Below are positions 55,214-63,909 of a stretch of 64,000 nt of DNA, in pieces; the stretch's first letter is position 1; the number at the start of each line of letters is the position of its first letter. The translations under genes and the position numbers were made by a program. The notes below the pieces were generated by a model. The model ran no database searches. It was not told the origin of the DNA and saw nothing but the letters and a program-made list of their open reading frames with translations. The DNA is from Pseudomaricurvus alkylphenolicus (GTDB taxonomy: Bacteria; Pseudomonadota; Gammaproteobacteria; Pseudomonadales; Cellvibrionaceae), in the NCBI RefSeq assembly GCF_011683955.1, contig NZ_JAAQPI010000004.1, positions 496,001-560,000 on the forward strand, read 5' to 3'.

Positions 55214-55501
55214 ATGAAAAAACTGACTGCTCTGATGCTGGCCACCACTCTGTACTCTGGCGCCACCCTGGCTTGCACCAAGCCCTCCGCTCCTGTACTG
55301 CCTGACGTAAACACTGCTGTAACGGCGCAGATGGTTAAGGCCAAGAACGAAGTTAAAGCCTACATGGCTGCTGCACAGGATTACCTGTCTTGCGTTAAGA
55401 GCACTGCGGATCACAACGCCATGGTTGATGACATGCAGAAGCTGGCCGACTCGTTCAACAGCATCGTACGTCAGTACAAGGCCCGTATGGCCGCCGCTTA
55501 A
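55214..55501 (+). CDS. Small secreted or periplasmic helical protein, unknown function
   Basis: 95 residues. A clear signal peptide (MKKLTALMLATTLYSGATLA, cleavage near residue 20) precedes a mature part of about 75 residues rich in Ala, Lys and Asp, predicted largely helical, with two Cys that could form a disulfide. The ATG at 55214 follows GAGGA. A strong terminator lies just after it, so it is a single-gene unit. I do not recognise a family. The C directly after LA makes a lipoprotein possible, but the lipobox is poor. Confidence 0.8.
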   Translation: MKKLTALMLATTLYSGATLACTKPSAPVLPDVNTAVTAQMVKAKNEVKAYMAAAQDYLSCVKSTADHNAMVDDMQKLADSFNSIVRQYKARMAAA

Positions 55502-55538
55502 TGCATCGTGCATAAGTGCAATCTGCTTCGGCAGTATT

Positions 55539-55565
55539 AAAAAAAGGGCCTTTTGGCCCTTTTTT
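55539..55565. terminator. Bidirectional terminator
   Basis: AAAAAAAGGGCC-TTTT-GGCCCTTTTTT lies between the small secreted protein (+) and the LysR gene (-). It has A-run and T-run on opposite sides, so it can end both transcripts. Confidence 0.92.
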
Positions 55566-55584
55566 GTTGCCTTTAAGAATATTT

Positions 55585-56493
55585 TTAACGTTTAAGTTGT
55601 GGTGCATCAGCCAGGCTGGATTTCAGAAAGTCCACAAAAGCTCTGGTTTTGGCGGGAATATTTTGCCGCTTTGGATAGAGCAGACTGATAGGAAAAGACG
55701 GGAGTTGGTATTCGGGTAATAACGATATCAAGCGTCCGCAATTGAGTTCATTCTCGATCGCGTAGGTGGGAAGTATTGTTATTCCCCCTCCTTCCAATGT
55801 CATTTCTTTTATGGCCTGGTGATCATTAGTGATAACTGATGATGGAACTCTTACCTCAATGACCTGTTGATCCCGAGTAAACGTCCAGTCAAGTTTGGGC
55901 GTACTCTGTGTCGGTTGCCAGACCAGACATTGGTGTTGCCGCAAATCTTGTGGCGTTTGCGGCGAGGATGTGCGGTTGATGTATTGTGGCGATGCGCAGC
56001 AGACCGCTTGAATGTGGCACAGCTGACGTTGCACCAACTCTGAATCCTGTAGTTTGCCCATTCTTAGGGACACGTCGTAGCCCTCACCGATAATCTCGCT
56101 GTATTGCTCAGTCAGGAACAGCTCTATGGTCACATCCGGACAATCCTGTTGAAACTGCGGTAGCAGTGACGCCAGACAACACCGGCCAAACAAGGGCGGC
56201 GCTGTGATCCTGAGCTTGCCGGTGGGGCGATCCTGAAATCTGGCCGCGACCTGCTGCGCCTGTTCATATTCCTCCAGCATTCGCTTGCTGTGTTCATAGA
56301 TGTGCCAACCCTCATCGGTGACTTTGAGCTGACGAGTCGATCGCTGCACCAGAATCACCCCCAGCTGCCGTTCCAGGGCGCTGATTTTCTTGCTGACGGA
56401 TGATTTAGCGATATTCAGGCGCTCCGCCGCCCGGCTAAAGCTGCCGGTTTCGATCACCTTATTAAAGATCAGCATGGCATCCAGGCTGCGCAT
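55585..56493 (-). CDS. LysR family transcriptional regulator
   Basis: 302 residues. The N-terminal helix-turn-helix (FNKVIETGSFSRAAERLNIAKSSVSKKISALERQLG) and the periplasmic-binding-like effector domain are both complete. It belongs to the large CrgA-like branch. It is divergent from the nitroreductase across 100 bases, the usual layout of a LysR regulator and its target, so it probably controls that gene and itself. The inducer is unknown. Confidence 0.93.
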   Translation of the reverse strand: MRSLDAMLIFNKVIETGSFSRAAERLNIAKSSVSKKISALERQLGVILVQRSTRQLKVTDEGWHIYEHSKRMLEEYEQAQQVAARFQDRPTGKLRITAPPLFGRCCLASLLPQFQQDCPDVTIELFLTEQYSEIIGEGYDVSLRMGKLQDSELVQRQLCHIQAVCCASPQYINRTSSPQTPQDLRQHQCLVWQPTQSTPKLDWTFTRDQQVIEVRVPSSVITNDHQAIKEMTLEGGGITILPTYAIENELNCGRLISLLPEYQLPSFPISLLYPKRQNIPAKTRAFVDFLKSSLADAPQLKR

Positions 56494-56593
56494 ATCGTTT
56501 CCTCAAAGAAACAAAGATATTCATTTTGACCCATAGGTTTCCAATGCGCCAGCAATTAAGCTGGAGTCACTCAGCACCTTTAGGATTGAATTC

Positions 56594-57280
56594 ATGCCAT
56601 CAGCAACCGTCACCGAAGCGATTCTCAATCGTAAGTCCGTCCGTGTCTTTAAAGACGCCCCTGTTAGCAAAGCGCTAATGACCGAGATCCTGCAATTGGC
56701 CGCGAAATCGGCCTCTGGCAGTAACCTGCAGCCCTGGAAAATCTATGCTCTGACAGGGAGCGATAAAGATCAGTTGATCCAACTCGTCCAGGAACGAGCC
56801 ATGAGCAATCCATTGGGAGAAGAGGCGGATATTCCGATCTATCCGGAGGTTTTGGAAGATCCATGGAATAGCCGCCGCAAAGCCTGCGGTGAGGTGATGT
56901 ATGAGGCTCTGGGTATTACCAGAGAGGATAAAATGGGCCGGCTGGGCCAGGTTTTTAAGAATTTTGAGTTTTTTGGTGCGCCGGTGGGGTTGATCGTCAC
57001 CATGGACCGCAGCCTCTCACAAACCCAGCTTATCGATGTGGGGATGATTCTCCAGAATATTCAACTGTTGGCTCGCGAACGGGGTTTGGATACCTGTGTA
57101 CAGGCCAGTTGGACAATGTGGCCCAAAACCGTGCGCGAAGTGCTGGCCATTGGGGATAATGAAATGGTGGTGGCTGGCGCTTCCCTCGGCTACGCCGATA
57201 CCAACGCAAAGGTGAACCATATCGTTCAGGCGCGGATGGAAGATGAGGAGTGCTTTTACTTGCGAGGTTTTTCTATATAG
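56594..57280 (+). CDS. Nitroreductase family protein
   Basis: 228 residues of the FMN-dependent nitroreductase fold. AILNRKSVRVFKDAPV supplies FMN-phosphate contacts at the N-terminus, SASGSNLQPWKIYAL is the family signature, and VAGASLGYAD closes the FMN pocket. It reduces nitro groups, quinones or enones with NAD(P)H. It is a single gene divergent from its likely LysR regulator. Length and motifs are normal. Confidence 0.92.
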   Translation: MPSATVTEAILNRKSVRVFKDAPVSKALMTEILQLAAKSASGSNLQPWKIYALTGSDKDQLIQLVQERAMSNPLGEEADIPIYPEVLEDPWNSRRKACGEVMYEALGITREDKMGRLGQVFKNFEFFGAPVGLIVTMDRSLSQTQLIDVGMILQNIQLLARERGLDTCVQASWTMWPKTVREVLAIGDNEMVVAGASLGYADTNAKVNHIVQARMEDEECFYLRGFSI

Positions 57281-57325
57281 AGGCTGTAAATTGCCGCCGA
57301 CACTATTGTTCGGTACATTTGAAAT

Positions 57326-57973
57326 ATGCCTTTTCAAGTGTACGAACTGGGTCGCCGTATAGAGACCCCCTGGCAATCCATCTTTCCGCCCCGCTCTGTG
57401 GATCAGTTACAAGAGCCGGCGGCGGCGGTACCTTTGTCTGCCAATGACCAGCTCAAGGAAAGCCAGCTGCCCCACGGCTCGGCGGGTGGAGGTAACGCGG
57501 AAGCGATAGAGGTGCTACGCGGGATTCAATCTTCGGCCGAAAAAGAGCGACGGCCGGTGTACCAGGCCGGCCAGATAATGTCGAAACCCGTCGTCACCTT
57601 GCCTTTGAGTGCAAGCCTGCGCCTGGCTCAGGATATGTTCCAGCGCCACGGCTTTCGTCATTTTCCCGTAGCGGACTCTCATCAGCGGGTGCATGGTTTG
57701 GTGTCTGATCGCGATTTGTTGGCGGCCACTTCTGAACTCTCTGCAGCTGGGCGGCAGTATCCCACCTCCGCTAAGGTCACCGCTGTGATGCACGGGCAAG
57801 TGCTGACGGCGTCGGCGGATACCAATTTACGCTATCTGGCGGAAGTGATGTTAGCTCACCACGTTGGATCCATGCCGATTCTGGATGAAGATGGACGACT
57901 GCAGGGCATGGTAACCCGCTCAGATATTTTGCGTACCATTACCCATCAGGTACCCATCGAGCTGTGGTCATAG
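57326..57973 (+). CDS. CBS-domain pair protein
   Basis: 215 residues. The first 80 are Pro/Ala/Ser-rich and poorly ordered. Two CBS motifs follow (about 83-140, GQIMSKPVVTLPLSASLRLAQDMF; about 155-210, KVTAVMHGQVLTASADTNLRYLAEVM), forming one Bateman module that probably binds an adenosine nucleotide. There is no fused catalytic domain, so it likely acts as an energy sensor for a partner protein. The ATG at 57326 lacks a strong ribosome site; the exact start is uncertain. Confidence 0.85.
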   Translation: MPFQVYELGRRIETPWQSIFPPRSVDQLQEPAAAVPLSANDQLKESQLPHGSAGGGNAEAIEVLRGIQSSAEKERRPVYQAGQIMSKPVVTLPLSASLRLAQDMFQRHGFRHFPVADSHQRVHGLVSDRDLLAATSELSAAGRQYPTSAKVTAVMHGQVLTASADTNLRYLAEVMLAHHVGSMPILDEDGRLQGMVTRSDILRTITHQVPIELWS

Positions 57974-58067
57974 GAGAAATAGAGAAAAAGGAGACTGCAG
58001 GGCGACTAAGAAGCCAAGCAGTCCCAAGAGGGTTTAGACACCCGTAGAGATGTAGAAAAATTGGCGC

Positions 58068-58445
58068 TTAGCTGGCCTTCTTCTTCAGATCGCGGCTGAT
58101 CACGTCCAGCTTGCGATTTACATCGTCAATTTTTTCGTTCATTTCGTTGTTGGAGGAGAAGGTAGCGTACTTCTTCAGCTTCTCGATGCGGCCTTCCAGA
58201 GTAGTGCGGCCGTCTTTCAGACGAGATTCAGCGTCATCCTGCAGCTTCTCGCCGCGCTTAACCAGCTCTTCGAAAAACTTCTGGCTGTCGGCGTTAGCCT
58301 TTTCGTAGCGGTTCTGTACTTCGTCGAAGGAACGACCGTAAGCACCCAGACCAGCCAGCCAGATCTTCTTGGCCAGTGCTTCGATGTTGTCAGCGCCCAG
58401 TTTGCTCAGCAGAGTTTCTTTTGTTTCTTCTTTAGCAGTTGCCAT
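58068..58445 (-). CDS. Phasin family protein
   Basis: 125 residues: IWLAGLGAYGRSFDEVQNRYEKANADSQKFFEELVKRGEKL is the phasin hallmark, followed by a charged coiled-coil tail. Phasins coat polyhydroxyalkanoate granules; some act as general chaperone-like proteins. The start is set at the ATG at 58445 (MATAKEE); the frame is open 34 codons upstream but that is promoter sequence. No PHA synthase lies in the window. A repeat array upstream probably controls it. Confidence 0.9.
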   Translation of the reverse strand: MATAKEETKETLLSKLGADNIEALAKKIWLAGLGAYGRSFDEVQNRYEKANADSQKFFEELVKRGEKLQDDAESRLKDGRTTLEGRIEKLKKYATFSSNNEMNEKIDDVNRKLDVISRDLKKKAS

Positions 58446-58560
58446 GTCGTAAGTCCTCAAAATAGTTTGGATTGGATGTTGGATAGCGTGTTGAGTCTGT
58501 TGCCAAGTTGCGTTCTGCGGACGCATTCTTGTCTTTCTGGTGAGCATGATAGGTACCGCA

Positions 58561-58640
58561 ATTAGAATCCGCGCCCTAATTAGAGTGGTCTTTCTAAATT
58601 AGAAACCGGACTCTAAATTAGAAGATTGACTCTAATTAAC
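58561..58640. promoter_or_regulatory. Array of TCTAAATTAGA-like repeats
   Basis: Five near-palindromic elements (AATTAGAA, CTAATTAGAG, TTCTAAATTAGAA, CTCTAAATTAGAA, CTCTAATTAA) recur at about 18-base intervals between the phasin gene (-) and the esterase gene (+). Regular spacing near two helical turns suggests cooperative binding of a regulator. It is not a known binding site to me. Confidence 0.65.
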
Positions 58641-58727
58641 CTGTCGACGGTTGCATTCGCTGGTGATTTCTACTTAAGTGTTGAAATGAAATAGGTTCGC
58701 AACAATTAACGGGAGAAACGCGCAGCA

Positions 58728-59822
58728 ATGGATATTCTGATGGGTCTGGTGGTGCTGGTAACCCTGATGTGGCTGTTTTGCTACCTGATTTGGTGGCTGG
58801 TGGACCAAAGGGAAAAACTGCATCGATTCGATCAGCCGGTGGGCCGGCATTTTGGTGGGGAGCAAGCGCCTCACGACGAACTTGAGCCGATCCGGGAGTT
58901 TTTGCGTGAGGGGTTGGATTCCATTCATCGCAAGCCCAAGCGGGAACGGCTGCAAAGCATGCGCGACTTTATTGATAATTTTAGTGAAGGCATTGAGATC
59001 GATGCCAGTATTACCGCCACCAGCGCCGATGGCGTACCCGCTGAGTGGGTGATAGCTGAAGGCGCCGATCCCTCGCGTCGTATGTTATACCTCCACGGCG
59101 GTGCCTTTATGATCGGCAGCCCCCGCAGTCACCGGGTGATTACCGAACAGTTCTCCAGAATCATCGGTGGCGCGGTGCTCGCGATTGATTATCGCCTGAT
59201 GCCGGAAAACCCCCGTATGGCCGGTGTTGAAGATTGCCGTACCGCTTACCGCTGGATCTTGAATAACGGCCCGGAAGGGCCGTCCCCAGCAAACTTTGTT
59301 GCTGTTGCCGGGGATTCCGCCGGTGGTAATTTAAGCCTTTCGCTCAGCAGTTGGGTCCGCGACCAACCACTGCGTAAACCGGATGCCGTGGTGGCGTTTT
59401 CTCCTGCCACCGACAGCACACTGAGTTCCCCTGCGCTGATTCAAAATGTCGACACCGATCCCTTGTTAGGGCCACAGTTTGGCTATCTGGGCAAGGTACC
59501 TAAGTGGTTGCTGTTTATGACCAGCTGGGCGGCGTCTCGCCTGCGTCCTGATAATCCGGCGATATCCCCCATCCACGACCATTTGCGTGATTTGCCGCCG
59601 ACGCTGTTGCAGGCGAGTGAGTGCGAAATGCTTTACGACGACTCCCGCCGATATGTCAACAAGGCAAAGGCTGCAGGCTCGCCGGTGGAGCTGCACACCT
59701 GGAAGCATATGGTGCACGTGTGGCAGATCTTCCACCCCCAGCTCACACATGCACGGGAGGCGTGGGATGAAATCCGCCACTTTTTCAATGAACTCGAAGG
59801 CGAACGTTCGAATGCGGCTTAA
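58728..59822 (+). CDS. Alpha/beta hydrolase, hormone-sensitive-lipase (HGG) family esterase
   Basis: 364 residues with an N-terminal membrane anchor (about 1-24). LYLHGGAFMIGS supplies the oxyanion hole, VAGDSAGGN the nucleophile Ser, and the acid and His lie in the last third (His in HTWKHMVHVWQ). It would hydrolyse short to medium acyl esters at the inner membrane. CAGCA precedes the ATG. It faces the phasin gene across a repeat array, which may coordinate the two. Confidence 0.9.
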   Translation: MDILMGLVVLVTLMWLFCYLIWWLVDQREKLHRFDQPVGRHFGGEQAPHDELEPIREFLREGLDSIHRKPKRERLQSMRDFIDNFSEGIEIDASITATSADGVPAEWVIAEGADPSRRMLYLHGGAFMIGSPRSHRVITEQFSRIIGGAVLAIDYRLMPENPRMAGVEDCRTAYRWILNNGPEGPSPANFVAVAGDSAGGNLSLSLSSWVRDQPLRKPDAVVAFSPATDSTLSSPALIQNVDTDPLLGPQFGYLGKVPKWLLFMTSWAASRLRPDNPAISPIHDHLRDLPPTLLQASECEMLYDDSRRYVNKAKAAGSPVELHTWKHMVHVWQIFHPQLTHAREAWDEIRHFFNELEGERSNAA

Positions 59823-59838
59823 GGGTCAGTGCCGATTT

Positions 59839-62049
59839 TTATAGCAACACATTTGCCATCCAGGCGATAACGGACGATACCCACCCCCACAGGGTTTCTT
59901 TAACGCTGACCCACCAGGACGATTGGTGCTGCAATTCCCAGTCGTCGTTCGCCTCGTCGAGAATATAAGCTTTAAGGTCGTCGGCATCCTGTTGGCTGAG
60001 AACATCCTTAAAGCCAACCATACCGAGTTTTTTCATCGCACCGTCGAGTACGATTTGGTCGAAGATATTGTAAAAACCCACCGGGAGACGGCGCAGATCA
60101 GGAATGCGCCCATTGCTGACCGCCTCGGGGCCATGGCATCCATAGCAGTAACGGCTGTATAACTCAGCGCCCCTGGCAAGGCGCGCTTCGTCGGTGGTGG
60201 TACGAGCAGGCGGTTGCTCTCGCTCTGGCCAGGGCTGGCGCGGTGGCAACGCCGCTTCGCCATTAAGTTTGAACGTCAGGATACGACTCGGTGGCGGCGA
60301 AGTGACCGCATCAACACCCGACATCAGCGCGCCTCCTCCACCCCATCCGGCGGCGATAGTGACATACTGTTCGCCGTCAACGCTAAAGGTAACGGGCGAG
60401 CCGATCACACCAGTATGAGCATCAAAGCTCCACAGTTCTTCGCCGGTTTTGGCGTTAACCGCCACCACCTCTTCGCCCGAGGTGCCCTGAAACACCAGAT
60501 TGCCTCCGGTCGCCAACAGGCCGCCGTTCCAGGCCAGGTCTCGCCTGATCTTCCAGGCGGCTTGTTGCCTGGCGGGATCCCAGGCCAGCAAAAAACCCTT
60601 TTGCAATTTCGGTAACAGCGTTTTATTCAGCAGATCAATGCCTGTCGTCATCACATGTTCATTGGTACCCGTATTCCACTGACCCCACTCGTGGATATAG
60701 TCCTCCACTTCTTTGTACTCATAAGGAGCTTCCATGGTCGGGATGTACACCAGCCCTGTACCGGGGTGATGAGCCATGGGCGGCCAGTTGTGTGCGCCAA
60801 ACGGGAAGGGGTAGATCAGGGCAGAGCCATCCGAGTAGTCAGCGCCGGGGTTTTCGACCGGACGACCGGTTTCCATATCGTAGTGACTGGCCCAGGTGAC
60901 CCGCGCAAAAGGCTCGGCGGAGAGCAGTTCACCATTGCTTCGGTCAATGATAAAAAAGAAACCGTTTTTGGGGGCGTGCCAGATCACCTTGCGCTGCTCA
61001 CCCTTCCAGTTCATATCCGCCAGCATGATGTGTTGAGTGGCGGTGTAGTCCCAGGTCTCGGCCGGTGTTTCCTGATAGTGCCAGATGTATTTGCCGGTAT
61101 CCGGATTGAGCGCCACGATGGAAGACAGGAACAGATTGTCGCCGCCTTCGGGGCTGCGAATACGCCGATTCCAGGGCGAACCGTTGCCGACGCCAATGTA
61201 GAGTTGGTCAAGTTCGCTGTCGTAGACAATAGAGTCCCATACGGTGCCACCGCCGCCATGCTTCCACCATTCGCCGCTCCAGGTCTTTGCGGCCATGATT
61301 TCAGCCTCGGTGCCCTGTCCCTCTCCAGGCTTGCCCGGCACCGTGTAAAAGCGCCAGATACGCTCTCCTGAATTGGCATCGTAAGCACTTACAAAACCAC
61401 GAACTCCATATTCGGCACCACCATTACCAATAAATACCTTACCCTTGGCAACCCGGGGAGCCCCGGTAATGGTATAGGGGTACTGCTGGGTATCGGCGGT
61501 TTGCACCGACCAGATCACCTTGCCACTGCTGGCATCCAGCGCCACCAACCGCGCATCCAACGTGCCCACAAAAACCTTGCCTTCATAGAGAGCCACGCCC
61601 CGATTCACCACATCACAACAGGCCATCTTGGCCCATTCTTTGGGCACTTGGGGATCGTACTTCCAGATCTGTTCACCGGTGCGGGCATCCAGCGCGTAAA
61701 CCACACTCCAGTTGCCCGTCACGTACATGACGCCGTCCACAATCAAGGGGGTGGCTTCCAGACCTCGCTTGTACTCGGTATCGAAGGACCACGCCAGACC
61801 CAACTGCGAAACATTGCCGGTGTTAATGGTGTCGAGGGGGCTAAAACGCTGCTCACGATAATCGCGACCATGGCTGAGCCAGTTGCTGTCAGACTGAGCC
61901 GGTATGGTTTCGGTATTGACTGCCTGGGTTGCCGCCTGAATAGATGCCGGTTCCGGAATGCCGTACGCAAACAAAGGGACCAGCAGTAGCGTTATCACCG
62001 ATGCCACGGCAAGAGATCGAATACGGGAAAGGTGGGCGGTCAAGGTCAT
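59839..62049 (-). CDS. PQQ-dependent quinohaemoprotein alcohol dehydrogenase
   Basis: 736 residues. A signal peptide (about 1-30) is followed by an eight-bladed PQQ propeller with the vicinal disulfide Cys144-Cys145 and the catalytic Asp334. The C-terminal cytochrome c domain has CYGCH (near 650), and a final hydrophobic helix is present. Residue 336, two after the catalytic Asp, is Thr rather than Asp, which points to calcium, not lanthanide, as cofactor. It oxidises an alcohol in the periplasm and passes electrons to its own haem. PQQ synthesis genes are not in the window. Confidence 0.93.
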   Translation of the reverse strand: MTLTAHLSRIRSLAVASVITLLLVPLFAYGIPEPASIQAATQAVNTETIPAQSDSNWLSHGRDYREQRFSPLDTINTGNVSQLGLAWSFDTEYKRGLEATPLIVDGVMYVTGNWSVVYALDARTGEQIWKYDPQVPKEWAKMACCDVVNRGVALYEGKVFVGTLDARLVALDASSGKVIWSVQTADTQQYPYTITGAPRVAKGKVFIGNGGAEYGVRGFVSAYDANSGERIWRFYTVPGKPGEGQGTEAEIMAAKTWSGEWWKHGGGGTVWDSIVYDSELDQLYIGVGNGSPWNRRIRSPEGGDNLFLSSIVALNPDTGKYIWHYQETPAETWDYTATQHIMLADMNWKGEQRKVIWHAPKNGFFFIIDRSNGELLSAEPFARVTWASHYDMETGRPVENPGADYSDGSALIYPFPFGAHNWPPMAHHPGTGLVYIPTMEAPYEYKEVEDYIHEWGQWNTGTNEHVMTTGIDLLNKTLLPKLQKGFLLAWDPARQQAAWKIRRDLAWNGGLLATGGNLVFQGTSGEEVVAVNAKTGEELWSFDAHTGVIGSPVTFSVDGEQYVTIAAGWGGGGALMSGVDAVTSPPPSRILTFKLNGEAALPPRQPWPEREQPPARTTTDEARLARGAELYSRYCYGCHGPEAVSNGRIPDLRRLPVGFYNIFDQIVLDGAMKKLGMVGFKDVLSQQDADDLKAYILDEANDDWELQHQSSWWVSVKETLWGWVSSVIAWMANVLL

Positions 62050-62215
62050 AGTTCGTTATCAATTTGTAAATTTGAGGCGAGTCTAGCACGTCGCTTTCTA
62101 TAGATTAGTACAGAGACATGGCGTCATTTGACATTTAGCGCCATAGGAGACCTGGCCGCAGATTTATGAGAGGATTCCCGCTTTATTTAGGCACCTGGCC
62201 GGGAGAACCCCATTA

Positions 62216-62929
62216 ATGACCCAATTACCATCTTATGACTGGCTGAATACTTTTTGCGTAATTTGGTTTCTGTTGTGTTGGGTCAGCTACAGCCAGTTTG
62301 CCAAAGCCATGGCCAAAAAAACTCACAGCCTGTCGTCGCTGCTGCATTTCTACCGCATCGACTGGATGCGCCGTATGCTGGACCGGGATCAGCGCGTCAG
62401 TGATGCGTCACTGATCAGTAATCTGGAGCGCAACGTTAACTTCTTTGCCTCCACCACCCTGCTGATTCTTGCCGGTATCGTCACTGTGCTCAGTTCCACC
62501 GATGATGCCTTTACCATACTGGAGCGGTTGCCGTTTGCCATCGGTGTAAGCGCGACTGCGTTACAACTCAAGCTGCTGCTATTAACCGGTGTGTTTGTCT
62601 ACGCTTTTTTCACCTTCACCTGGTCCATGCGCCAGTATAATTTTTGTTCCTCTCTGCTCGGTGCCGCACCAATGCCCGATGACGCATCAGTGTCCGATGA
62701 AGAGCGCGACCGCTACGCACTCTACAGCGCCAAAGTCATCGACCAGGCAGCCCATGCATACAACTATGGGTTGCGAGCCTACTATTTTGGGATGTCGATT
62801 CTCGCCTGGTTTATCAACCCCTGGTTTTTTATCGCCGCCGTTGCGTTTGTGGTCGCGGTACTTTACTGGCGGGAATTTCACTCGAAACCGCTGAAGTCCA
62901 TGCTGAAGATTTACAACCACCAGAAGTAA
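62216..62929 (+). CDS. DUF599 family membrane protein
   Basis: 237 residues with about four hydrophobic segments. The body (FYRIDWMRRMLDRDQRVSDASLISNLERNVNFFASTTLLILAG) matches DUF599, a membrane family of unknown role common in gammaproteobacteria. The ATG at 62216 is the natural start. It is divergent from the PQQ dehydrogenase and converges with the SDR gene. Nothing in the context fixes a function. Confidence 0.88.
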   Translation: MTQLPSYDWLNTFCVIWFLLCWVSYSQFAKAMAKKTHSLSSLLHFYRIDWMRRMLDRDQRVSDASLISNLERNVNFFASTTLLILAGIVTVLSSTDDAFTILERLPFAIGVSATALQLKLLLLTGVFVYAFFTFTWSMRQYNFCSSLLGAAPMPDDASVSDEERDRYALYSAKVIDQAAHAYNYGLRAYYFGMSILAWFINPWFFIAAVAFVVAVLYWREFHSKPLKSMLKIYNHQK

Positions 62930-62933
62930 GGGG

Positions 62934-63695
62934 TTAGCACCCCGTCATCCAGCCGGTCAGGCGACGTCGGACAAACCAGGGCAGGAGTTTATCCACACTG
63001 CCCCATAGATTGGCTTTCCAGCCCAGCCAGTAACCAACCTTTTTGCCTTCGGCTGCCACCAGAATCGCATCGGCAACATCCTCTGCAACCAGCTCCACTT
63101 TCATCACCGAGGTGAGGCGTTCGGGGATCGAGCTTCCCATGCTGGTGTTGACAATGGGCGGTTTAACACAGGTAACACGAATGTCGTGCGAGGCCCACTC
63201 CAGGTTAAGCGCTTCGGTCAAACCATTTACGTAGAATTTGGTGGCGCTGTACACGCCCAACAGGGGTACACCGTGAATGCTCGATGCGGAACACAGATTG
63301 ACCATGACCGCGCCCGAGGTCTGTTTCAACAATGGGAAGGCCAACTGCGCCACCTGTGTGAGCCCTTTCACGTTGATATCGATCATCAGGTCATGTGCTT
63401 TTGGAGCCACTTCGTGAAAGTGCCCACCAGTCAGTACACCGGCGTTGTTCACCAGCAGATGCAATCGCCCACCGGAGTGCTCAGCAAAGTGTTGCAACGC
63501 GCTGTGGATGGATTTAGATTTTGTCACGTCGCAATAGCCCCCGCAGGCACTGGAAAATTCGGGTGCCACAAGCAGTTCGTCAATGCCTTTTTGATTGATA
63601 TCGTAGAGGCCAACCCTCCAACCTTGCGAGGCAAGTTTCCTGGCGGTAGCCAAACCGATTCCCGAGGCGGCGCCGGTAATAAAGGCGGTTTTCAT
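62934..63695 (-). CDS. SDR family oxidoreductase
   Basis: 253 residues of a classical short-chain dehydrogenase. TGAASGIG binds the cofactor, VNNAG follows strand 4, Ser in LCSASSIHG and YSATK complete the catalytic set. It resembles NAD-dependent enzymes acting on lipids or steroids, but the substrate cannot be told. Its stop codon lies four bases from that of the convergent DUF599 gene. Confidence 0.9.
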   Translation of the reverse strand: MKTAFITGAASGIGLATARKLASQGWRVGLYDINQKGIDELLVAPEFSSACGGYCDVTKSKSIHSALQHFAEHSGGRLHLLVNNAGVLTGGHFHEVAPKAHDLMIDINVKGLTQVAQLAFPLLKQTSGAVMVNLCSASSIHGVPLLGVYSATKFYVNGLTEALNLEWASHDIRVTCVKPPIVNTSMGSSIPERLTSVMKVELVAEDVADAILVAAEGKKVGYWLGWKANLWGSVDKLLPWFVRRRLTGWMTGC

Positions 63696-63909
63696 AAATG
63701 CTCTCTCTATTTTTCTCTGTTTCTGTGTTTGTGCTTACGCCTTACTGTAAAAAATCATCGGCACTATTCGAATGTGACCCAGGGCCAATTTGTTTGTGAA
63801 TTTCGGCCAAGCCTGTGTGAATCAGTGGTCACAGATAATTAACAATCGGCGCCATGGTGTCCGGCTTTTTCCGGTACACTGCGCGGCGATTTGCTGTGAG
63901 GAGCCCGCT

